A model generated the notes under the pieces. That model did no database searches and was not told the origin of the DNA. It was given only the letters and a program-made list of their open reading frames with translations. A DNA stretch of 12,102 nucleotides from Deltaproteobacteria bacterium (GTDB lineage Bacteria; Desulfobacterota; DSM-4660; Desulfatiglandales; HGW-15), in assembly GCA_019308525.1 (NCBI GenBank), contig JAFDIC010000204.1, forward strand, positions 1-12,102, in the 5' to 3' direction. Positions within the stretch are counted from its first letter, which is position 1. The number at the start of each line of letters is the position of its first letter. Shown in pieces: positions 7,114 through 12,102 of this stretch. Position numbers and translations under genes: made by a program.

Positions 7114-8579
7114 ATCTTCAGCTCCTCTACGCGGTCCCGCTCTACTTTGGGAACGACATTATCCCCAAGTTCATCCACTTCAGCTTTGCTCTTCTCACCG
7201 CGGGGCTGATTTTTCGCTACTTGCAACGCAGGTTGAACAGTACATGCGGTCTACTGGGCGCTTTGTTCTTCCTTTCCATTCCGCTTATCGTCAAACTCTC
7301 TATAACGGTTTACGTGGACCTCGGATTGATTTTTTTCTCAACGGCATCCCTGCTCCTCCTCTTCAAATGGGCCGAAAGGGGATTCCAGGTCAAGGCCCTG
7401 GTGCTTGCGGCCGTACTGTGCGGGCTGTCAATGGGCACGAAATACAACGGCCTGGTCACGTTTCTCCTGTTGACTTTACTTGTACCATTCATGTACGTAC
7501 GGTATGGAAAAGACAAGAGGCCAGGCTTTATACGGCCTATTGCTTATTGTACCCTCTTTGTTCTGGTAGCCCTGGCCGTTTTTTCTCCCTGGATGGCCAG
7601 GAACTATCACTGGAAGAAAAATCCTGTCTATCCCCTTTACGACGCCTGGTTTAACCCGCCGGTTCACGCGCAGACCATGGAAAGCAACAATGAGAACCAA
7701 CAGAAATCAAGTGGCATATTCACTTACAGGAGCATCATCTACGGGGAGAAATGGTGGGAGATAGCTCTTTTGCCCCTGCGCATATTCTTCCAGGGCAAGG
7801 ACGGTGATCCACGGCGTTTTGATGGAAAACTGAATCCTTTCCTCCTCTTCTTCCCTGTCCTTGCCTTTTACGGGGCCAGGAGGGCGGACCCCCTTATCAG
7901 GAGGGAGAAGGCGATCCTGCTGGTATTTTCAGCCCTTTTTTTCTTTATGGCCCTCTTTAGCGCCGGCTTGAGGATGCGGTATATTTCACCGATCATACCT
8001 CCGCTGGTAATTCTCTCCGTGTTCGGAATAAATAACCTGGTTGAGAGTATAGAGGGGTGGCAAAGCGCCAGACACAGGCAAATAGGGCTGACTTTGACGA
8101 CCCTGGCCGTGGGCGCATCCTTGCTGATGAACGCCGGGTACATCATCGACCAATTCAGGTATGTCGCCCCTCTAAGCTACCTCGAGGGGGAATTTACTCG
8201 GGACCAATATATTGCAAAATATCGCCCTGAATACCCTGCGATTCAGTTTATCAATGATAACCTGCCGCAAGATTCCCTGGTCTACTTTCTCTTCCTGGGA
8301 AACAGGGGATACTATAGCGACAGGGAGTATGTCCTGGGAGAAGGATTTCTCCCAAAGGCGATCCGAGAGTCGAGTCGCCCTGAAGAAATCTGGGCCAGGC
8401 TCAAGCAAAGAGGTATGACCCACTTACTCCTATGTCATCCCATTTTTGAGAAGTGGATTCGTCAGAATTATCCTGATGACCGGCTAAAATTGCTCAACGA
8501 ATTCTTCACGACATATACCAAGGCCCTATTCATCGAGAATGGTTTTGTTGTCCTGGGCTTGAAAGAAAATTCGGGTTGA
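7110..8579 (+). CDS. GT-C (ArnT/GT39-like) membrane glycosyltransferase, missing its N-terminus
   Basis: A 489-residue multi-span membrane protein, intact in frame but probably only the remainder of a longer gene that began at 6964. It shows about ten hydrophobic segments. Motifs typical of the family include PLYFGNDIIPKFIHF (10-24), VYVDLGLIFF (67-76), GTKYNG (109-114) and SPWMARNYHWKKNPVYPLY (159-177). A soluble C-terminal domain of roughly 150 residues follows the last segment. GT-C enzymes use polyprenyl-phosphate sugars on the periplasmic side to glycosylate lipid, glycan or protein. Without the first membrane segment and first loop, which carry the expected catalytic acidic residue, this piece alone is unlikely to be active. 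There is no ribosome binding site at 7110, so translation would depend on coupling through the ATGA overlap. If the break is a sequencing error, the full gene would be 6964-8579. Confidence 0.75.
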   Translation: MNLQLLYAVPLYFGNDIIPKFIHFSFALLTAGLIFRYLQRRLNSTCGLLGALFFLSIPLIVKLSITVYVDLGLIFFSTASLLLLFKWAERGFQVKALVLAAVLCGLSMGTKYNGLVTFLLLTLLVPFMYVRYGKDKRPGFIRPIAYCTLFVLVALAVFSPWMARNYHWKKNPVYPLYDAWFNPPVHAQTMESNNENQQKSSGIFTYRSIIYGEKWWEIALLPLRIFFQGKDGDPRRFDGKLNPFLLFFPVLAFYGARRADPLIRREKAILLVFSALFFFMALFSAGLRMRYISPIIPPLVILSVFGINNLVESIEGWQSARHRQIGLTLTTLAVGASLLMNAGYIIDQFRYVAPLSYLEGEFTRDQYIAKYRPEYPAIQFINDNLPQDSLVYFLFLGNRGYYSDREYVLGEGFLPKAIRESSRPEEIWARLKQRGMTHLLLCHPIFEKWIRQNYPDDRLKLLNEFFTTYTKALFIENGFVVLGLKENSG

Positions 8580-8592
8580 TTAGCTTCCGTTA

Positions 8593-8626
8593 TTAGTATA
8601 AAATATTTAACAAGTTATTATACTAA
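8593..8626. repeat. Perfect 9-bp inverted repeat in AT-rich spacer
   Basis: TTAGTATAA at 8593-8601 is matched exactly by its reverse complement TTATACTAA at 8618-8626, with a 16-base loop. It starts 13 bases after the stop of the GT-C gene. With one G-C pair per arm and no following run of T it is a poor intrinsic terminator. It overlaps the candidate promoter, so a regulator-binding site is possible, but chance in such AT-rich DNA is a real alternative. Confidence 0.4.
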
Positions 8627-8634
8627 ATTAATAT
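8607..8634 (+). promoter_or_regulatory. Candidate sigma-70-like promoter
   Basis: TTAACA (8607-8612, five of six against the -35 consensus) and TAATAT (8629-8634, four of six, keeping the key second A and last T) are separated by 16 bases. Transcription would start near 8641, giving a leader of about 170 bases before the glycosyltransferase at 8813. The sharply AT-rich stretch 8580-8680 is the only one of its kind between genes here. A weaker alternative is TTGATG (8650-8655) with TATGTT (8674-8679) at 18 bases. Motif matching alone; not tested. Confidence 0.35.
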
Positions 8635-8681
8635 TACCTATATTTTGTTTTGATGTATCCTTTTTATCCTAATTATGTTTA

Positions 8682-8692
8682 GGCGGCAGTAT
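8682..8692 (+). promoter_or_regulatory. ops-like motif in leader
   Basis: GGCGGCAGTAT matches eight of the nine fixed positions of the enterobacterial ops element (GGCGGTAGnnT), which pauses RNA polymerase and recruits RfaH to long polysaccharide operons. It lies downstream of the candidate promoter and before the next gene, where an ops element would sit. A second weaker look-alike, GGCGGTCGCTC, follows near 8737. No full JUMPstart sequence is present. The short length makes chance likely. Confidence 0.25.
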
Positions 8693-8801
8693 TTCGATAG
8701 GCAAAGTAGTCTGGGAAGTGAATGATCGCAACCAGGCGGTCGCTCCCACGGCTGTTATGCTCAAGACGAGGTGACTTTTAGAGGCCTTTGTATGGGAGAT
8801 G

Positions 8802-8806
8802 AAGGA
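8802..8806 (+). promoter_or_regulatory. Ribosome binding site that decides the start at 8813
   Basis: AAGGA lies six bases before the ATG at 8813. The two upstream in-frame candidates, GTG at 8771 and ATG at 8792, have only weak purine stretches before them, and the residues they would add (TFRGLCMGDEGSN) do not fit the family N-terminus. Confidence 0.6.
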
Positions 8807-8812
8807 AGCAAT

Positions 8813-9688
8813 ATGGTCAAGCCGGAAGTATCAGTGATCATCCCGGCATTCAATGAAGAGGACACCATCGGAGATGTCATCGCCCGGATCTCAGGACTCT
8901 ATCCTGAATTTGAGATCATTGTAATCAACGACGGCTCAACCGACAACACCGGGACAGTTGCAAAAGATGCCGGCGCTATTGTGTACAATCACCCTTACAA
9001 CATAGGCAACGGAGCAGCCGTCAAGAGCGGAATTCGAATCGCTTCCGGGGAAATACTGGTCTTCATGGACGGCGACGGCCAGCATGATCCCGATGCCATA
9101 AAGAGCCTGCTTGACTGCCTTCCTGAATACGACATGGTGGTGGGGGCAAGGTCGAGGGATCAACACTCTTCCTGGCACCGGGCCATGGGCAACAAGATCT
9201 ATAACAGGTTCGCCTCCTACGTGGCCAAGTTTCCCGTAGAGGACCTAACCTCGGGCTTCAGGGCCATAAAGGCAGACCTTGCCCGCAGCCTGCTGTACCT
9301 CCTCCCAAATACCTACTCCTATCCTACCACCCTGACCCTTGGAGTCTTGAGAAACGGGAGAAGCATGAAATATGTGCCTGTTGAGGTCCAGGGGAGAAAA
9401 AGGGGTGAGAGCAAGGTCAGGCTATTCAGGGATGGGGTGAGGTTTTTCATGATCATAGTAAAGATATGCGCCCTTTACTCCCCCCTGCGGATATTCCTGC
9501 CGGTGAGCTGTTTCTTTTTCCTCCTGGGTCTGTGTTATTACCTCTACACCTACTTTTCATGGGGGCGATTCACCAACATGAGCTTACTGCTGTTTACCAC
9601 CTCTATCACCATTTTCATGATGGGACTCGTCTCGGAACAGATCTGCCAGATGCGATTTGAGCGGAGTGAGGGAGACAGGTTCATCTAG
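8813..9688 (+). CDS. Polyprenyl-phosphate sugar synthase (DPM1/DPG synthase-like GT2)
   Basis: A 291-residue family 2 glycosyltransferase with a membrane anchor. The catalytic domain shows VSVIIPAFNEEDTIG (6-20), VINDGSTDNT (37-46), HPYNIGNGAAVKSGI and the metal-binding DGDGQHD (86-92), then VVGAR and LTSGFRA. Two membrane segments near residues 225-245 and 254-274 follow, ending VSEQICQMRFE, a tail usual for this subgroup. Such enzymes transfer a sugar from UDP or GDP to polyprenyl phosphate on the cytoplasmic face. The lipid-linked sugar is then used by GT-C enzymes outside, and both GT-C genes in this window are close neighbours. The ATG at 8813 is preferred because of the AAGGA six bases upstream; starts at 8771 (GTG) or 8792 would add 14 or 7 residues. 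The sugar is unknown. Confidence 0.87.
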   Translation: MVKPEVSVIIPAFNEEDTIGDVIARISGLYPEFEIIVINDGSTDNTGTVAKDAGAIVYNHPYNIGNGAAVKSGIRIASGEILVFMDGDGQHDPDAIKSLLDCLPEYDMVVGARSRDQHSSWHRAMGNKIYNRFASYVAKFPVEDLTSGFRAIKADLARSLLYLLPNTYSYPTTLTLGVLRNGRSMKYVPVEVQGRKRGESKVRLFRDGVRFFMIIVKICALYSPLRIFLPVSCFFFLLGLCYYLYTYFSWGRFTNMSLLLFTTSITIFMMGLVSEQICQMRFERSEGDRFI

Positions 9689-9692
9689 ATTC

Positions 9693-9860
9693 CATCCATA
9701 AATGGCCCTTTTCCGCAATCTCTGTGTCAATCCGCGGGATTTCTTCTGCGACGTACCATGAAGTACGCCTCCCCACAAGCCCTTGACTTCGTTGATCTTG
9801 CGAAAAATCTCTCGTTCTTGGATTGCAAACTTGCAAGTGCCAATAACCTATTTGTGGATG
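9693..9860. repeat. 168-bp MITE-like element with imperfect terminal inverted repeats
   Basis: The left end CATCCATAAATGG (9693-9705) and the reverse complement of the right end, CATCCACAAATAGG (9847-9860), agree at all but one base plus one inserted base. Inside lie a central inverted repeat CGTAC-6-GTACG (9752-9767), the perfect 10-bp palindrome ACTTGCAAGT (9829-9838) and CCATAAATGG (9696-9705). The region has no sensible reading frame on either strand and begins four bases after the stop of the glycosyltransferase. A small non-autonomous mobile element or a REP-like repeat is the best reading. I have a vague memory of similar repeats in Desulfobacterota genomes, unverified. Only one copy is in this window. 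Confidence 0.5.
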
Positions 9861-9896
9861 AACGCTGTCTGACAAGCATGTTCCTGGGCTGCCACC

Positions 9897-9902
9897 GGAG
9901 GA
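9897..9902 (+). promoter_or_regulatory. Strong ribosome binding site for a TTG start
   Basis: GGAGGA stands four bases before the TTG at 9907. It is the best Shine-Dalgarno match in the window and the reason to accept this unusual start codon, which places MKVCVLTSSFPR exactly at the family N-terminus. Confidence 0.75.
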
Positions 9903-9906
9903 ATCA

Positions 9907-11121
9907 TTGAAAGTCTGCGTGCTCACCAGTTCATTCCCCCGCTTCAAGGGCGATCCTGCTGGTATCTTTATGTATCAACTCGCGTCTTCACTTTCGCGCA
10001 AAGGAGTTGATGTTGAGGTGGTATGCCCCCACCACGGTGGCTCGAAATTCTCTGAGACATGGGATAGCATCGTCATACACAGGTTCCCCTATTTCTTTCC
10101 AGCCGGCAAACAGGTCCTGTGCTATGGGGCGGGCATACTCAAGAACCTCAATAGAAGCAAGCTGGCCCATTTTCAACTTCCCCTTTTCCTGATCATGGAA
10201 GCCCTTTATTCTTTCTATATTGTCCGGCACACAAAGGCAGAGATCATTCACGCCCACTGGTCCTTGCCCCAGGGGCTGATAGGTCTCACCTGCAAGAGGC
10301 TTTTGGGAATCCCCTGTATCACGACCGTTCATGGCTCAGACGTCTATGGACTGAAGAATTCCCTTTTCACGGCCCTGAATTCCCTTGTCATCAAGCACTC
10401 TGATGTCTGCACGGTCAACAGTACTGCCACTGCCCTCAAGGCCCGCGAGATATCCCATCGTGAAGATATAGAAATCATCCCCATGGGTTTTGATCCGGGG
10501 AGATTCAAGGGAGGCCGCAGAGAAGATAGAGACGGAGACAGGCATGAGAAGACACTATTGTACGTCGGCAGGTTGATCGATTCAAAGGGGGTGGACTATC
10601 TGATCAAAGCCATCCCCCTTGTAGTGAAACGCTTCCCCAGGAGCAAACTGGTGCTCGTAGGAGACGGTCCCCAGAAGGCCAACCTGGTCCGCTTGTCAAA
10701 GGATCTCGGGATTGGTGAAAAGGTGTTATTTGCGGGCAAGGTCCCCCAGGAACGCCTGCCGGAATACTATTCCCTGGCCCGGGCATTCGTGCTCCCTTCC
10801 ATCGTTAACAAAAGGGGCGAGACTGAAGGGCTGGGGCTTGTGCTCCTTGAGGCCATGGCCTGCGGGACCCCGGTCATCGGCAGCAAGGTGGGTGGTATTC
10901 CAGACATCATAAGAGACGGCGAAACCGGATTGTTGGCCAGGCCGGCAGATCATATTGACCTGGCAAACAAGATCATTACGCTCTTATCGGAGGGGAACCT
11001 TGGCAAAAGACTGTCCTCCAGGGCGCTGCATTATGTAAGGGATAATTTTTCCTGGGGCAAAATCGCTGACAGGTTCATTGGGATATATGAAAGAGTCATC
11101 CAGGAGAACACTAAGAGTTGA
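9907..11121 (+). CDS. Family 4 glycosyltransferase
   Basis: A full-length 404-residue GT-B retaining glycosyltransferase. The N-terminal acceptor domain begins KVCVLTSSFPRFKGDPAGIF (2-21), with the glycine-rich loop replaced by the GDPAGIF pattern common in PimB-like enzymes. It continues with HAHWSLPQG (115-123) and TTVHGSDVYG (139-148). The donor domain has IPMGFDPGRF (191-200), YVGRLIDSKGVD (219-230), LVGDGP (250-255) and ETEGLGLVLLEAMACG (305-320), with the E-x7-E pair E307/E315. These are typical of UDP- or GDP-sugar transferases acting on lipid-linked acceptors at the cytoplasmic membrane face. The TTG start follows a strong GGAGGA. It follows the repeat element at 9693-9860, which may separate its expression from the gene before. 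Donor and acceptor are unknown. Confidence 0.9.
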   Translation: MKVCVLTSSFPRFKGDPAGIFMYQLASSLSRKGVDVEVVCPHHGGSKFSETWDSIVIHRFPYFFPAGKQVLCYGAGILKNLNRSKLAHFQLPLFLIMEALYSFYIVRHTKAEIIHAHWSLPQGLIGLTCKRLLGIPCITTVHGSDVYGLKNSLFTALNSLVIKHSDVCTVNSTATALKAREISHREDIEIIPMGFDPGRFKGGRREDRDGDRHEKTLLYVGRLIDSKGVDYLIKAIPLVVKRFPRSKLVLVGDGPQKANLVRLSKDLGIGEKVLFAGKVPQERLPEYYSLARAFVLPSIVNKRGETEGLGLVLLEAMACGTPVIGSKVGGIPDIIRDGETGLLARPADHIDLANKIITLLSEGNLGKRLSSRALHYVRDNFSWGKIADRFIGIYERVIQENTKS

Positions 11122-11182
11122 AACCGCGGAAGTGCTGGGCAAGCCATGCCTTGCTATCCCTCCGTTCATTGATCATATGCAC

Positions 11183-11205
11183 GGGTAAAGATTCCTCTTT
11201 TACCC
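11183..11205 (+). other. Hairpin in the 100-base gap before the TMTC-like gene
   Basis: GGGTAAA (11183-11189) pairs perfectly with TTTACCC (11199-11205), and an inner G-T pair can extend it to eight pairs around a 7-base loop. No T run follows, so it is not a standard terminator. It sits 16 bases before the next ATG and could affect translation or mRNA stability. The rest of the gap 11122-11221 shows nothing I recognise. Confidence 0.3.
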
Positions 11206-11221
11206 CCTGCCCTGTGAAATC

Positions 11222-12102
11222 ATGCCAAAGATAGCACCAAAGTCCCTCAGCAGAATCCTAAGCAAGGATATCATCCTTTGCCTCCTGATGGCCATGCTCA
11301 TAGCCCTGCCCTATTGGAGGATACAGGGGCACGATTTCCTCAACCTGGATGACAACCATTACATAACCGAAAATCCAATGGTTCGCGAGGGATTCACCTT
11401 GAAGGGCCTTGCCTGGGCCTTCTCCATCAACAACATCGATTACTGGCATCCTGTGACGTGGTTCTCCCACATGGCGGACTTCGAGCTTTACGGTATGGAT
11501 CCCGGGGGCCACCACCTCAACAACTTGCTCCTTCACATAATCAACGCCCTCCTGCTCTTTTTCATCCTGAAGAGGATGACAGGGGCCACATGGCGTAGCG
11601 CGTCAGTGGCGCTGCTGTTTGGATTGCATCCCTTGAATGTTGAATCCGTGGCATGGGTGGCGGAACGCAAGAACGTACTGAGCACCCTCTTCTGGATGAC
11701 CACTATCTGGAGCTACGTTCGCTATGCTGAGAAGCCCCTGGTTTCGAGGTATTTGCTGACCCTGATATCTTTCGCCCTGGGCCTCATGGCCAAACCCGTT
11801 ATTGCAACCCTGCCCCTCGTCTTGTTGTTACTGGATTACTGGCCTCTTTCAAGGCTGTTGCTGGGTCCCGCTGATACCTCTGGGGCAACGGCCAAGCCCG
11901 TTTTCTCCCTTTCCCTGTGGAGATCACCACAGCTTTTGAGGATGCTGATAGAAAAGGCTCCTTTTCTCGCCCTTTCCGCGGCATCAGTCTTTCTTTCCTC
12001 CTATTCGGTCGGGCAGCGTAGTATGATGGTTGCCGGGAAGACTGCTCCCATGCTTTTACGGTTTGAGAATGCCCTTGTCTCCTATGTCCTCTACATCTGG
12101 AA
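11222..12102 (+). CDS. TMTC-like (DUF1736) membrane glycosyltransferase, 3' end beyond the window
   Basis: An open frame of 293 codons running off the right edge. It matches the N-terminal membrane half of bacterial TMTC-like proteins, GT-C enzymes that usually carry tetratricopeptide repeats after the membrane part. A first membrane segment (about 17-34) is followed by FLNLDDNHYITENP (39-52), where the paired D43/D44 sit where GT-C catalytic acids lie. WHPVTWFSHM (75-84), GGHHLNNLLLHIINALLLF (95-113), HPLNVESVAWVAERKNVLST (136-155), AKPVIATLPL (190-199) and LLDYWPL (203-209) are family signatures. In animals such proteins O-mannosylate cadherins; in bacteria the acceptor is mostly unknown. 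The ATG at 11222 has no good ribosome binding site but fits the family N-terminus. The nearby polyprenyl-phosphate sugar synthase is a plausible source of donor. Any tetratricopeptide part would be downstream. Confidence 0.87.
   Translation, partial: MPKIAPKSLSRILSKDIILCLLMAMLIALPYWRIQGHDFLNLDDNHYITENPMVREGFTLKGLAWAFSINNIDYWHPVTWFSHMADFELYGMDPGGHHLNNLLLHIINALLLFFILKRMTGATWRSASVALLFGLHPLNVESVAWVAERKNVLSTLFWMTTIWSYVRYAEKPLVSRYLLTLISFALGLMAKPVIATLPLVLLLLDYWPLSRLLLGPADTSGATAKPVFSLSLWRSPQLLRMLIEKAPFLALSAASVFLSSYSVGQRSMMVAGKTAPMLLRFENALVSYVLYIW

Larger units (their letters stand above)
8580..8812. other. 233-base spacer between two transcription units
   Basis: The spacer has an AT-rich left half (8580-8680) holding the inverted repeat and candidate promoter, and a mixed-composition right half with the ops-like motif. 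I see no credible reading frame, RNA gene or intrinsic terminator in it. It separates the broken GT-C gene from the polyprenyl-phosphate sugar synthase and is the longest gap in the first 9 kb. Confidence 0.7.

Noticed and set aside
7073..7654. 193-codon + strand frame overlapping the GT-C gene
   Set aside because: It lies in another frame of 7110-8579, has an unpatterned composition and matches no family, while the overlapping frame has clear membrane segments and motifs.
8593..8626. Rho-independent terminator after the GT-C gene
   Set aside because: The stem is nearly all A-T with a 16-base loop and no following T run, so it would be too weak.
8737..8747. Second ops/JUMPstart-like site
   Set aside because: GGCGGTCGCTC mismatches the fixed positions after GGCGGT, and no 39-base JUMPstart context surrounds it.
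8771..8812. GTG at 8771 as the start of the DPM1-like gene
   Set aside because: It has no good ribosome binding site. The added residues are not family-like, and ATG at 8813 has AAGGA at ideal spacing.
9681..9947. 88-codon minus-strand frame across the intergenic repeat
   Set aside because: It runs into genes on both sides and its translation resembles no protein. The inverted-repeat structure explains the region better.
11183..11205. Terminator between 9907 and 11222 genes
   Set aside because: The hairpin is followed by a C-rich stretch and not a T run, and it lies next to the downstream start, not the upstream stop.

Overview
The window is a surface-polysaccharide and glycosylation gene cluster. 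All recognisable genes lie on the + strand. They comprise five glycosyltransferases, a polysaccharide pyruvyl transferase (cut off at the left edge), a MOP-superfamily flippase, two SAM-dependent methyltransferases and two GT-C type multi-membrane-span glycosyltransferases. One GT-C gene is broken by an internal deletion and frameshift; the other is cut off at the right edge. The sequence suggests a Gram-negative anaerobe of the Desulfobacterota (former Deltaproteobacteria). That rests only on the general look of the proteins and of one intergenic repeat, recalled from memory, so it is an inference of moderate to low confidence. I see no tRNA, rRNA, CRISPR array, transposase or integrase.

Layout. 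(A) 1-5090 is a tightly packed operon-like block: pyruvyl transferase, flippase, family 2 glycosyltransferase, methyltransferase, methyltransferase. The genes overlap or are separated by at most 25 bases, including two 4-base stop/start overlaps (TTGA at 3373, ATGA at 4131). (B) 5102-8579 continues in the same direction with a family 2 glycosyltransferase, a family 4 glycosyltransferase, and a GT-C membrane glycosyltransferase split into a 49-residue N-terminal piece and a 489-residue remainder that overlap by ATGA. (C) 8580-8812 is an AT-rich spacer with a perfect 9-bp inverted repeat, a plausible sigma-70-like promoter and an ops-like motif. It looks like the start of a second transcription unit. 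(D) 8813-12102 holds a polyprenyl-phosphate sugar synthase (DPM1-like), a 168-bp element with imperfect terminal inverted repeats, a family 4 glycosyltransferase with a strong ribosome binding site, and the first 293 codons of a TMTC-like (DUF1736) membrane glycosyltransferase.

How the genes may work together (inference). Cytoplasmic glycosyltransferases at 2417, 5102, 5947 and 9907 would build a lipid-linked oligosaccharide. The two methyltransferases and the pyruvyl transferase would decorate it, and the flippase at 895 would move it across the inner membrane. Separately, the DPM1-like enzyme would charge polyprenyl phosphate with a single sugar. The GT-C enzymes at 11222, and at 7110 if functional, would use that donor on the periplasmic side to add sugars to glycan or protein. 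No glycan polymerase, initiating phosphoglycosyltransferase or nucleotide-sugar biosynthesis gene is visible, so the locus must extend beyond both edges.

The points most worth a second look are the broken GT-C gene at 6964-8579, the MITE-like repeat at 9693-9860, and the promoter plus ops-like motif in the spacer at 8580-8812. I did not find a clearly new system; most genes belong to recognisable families.
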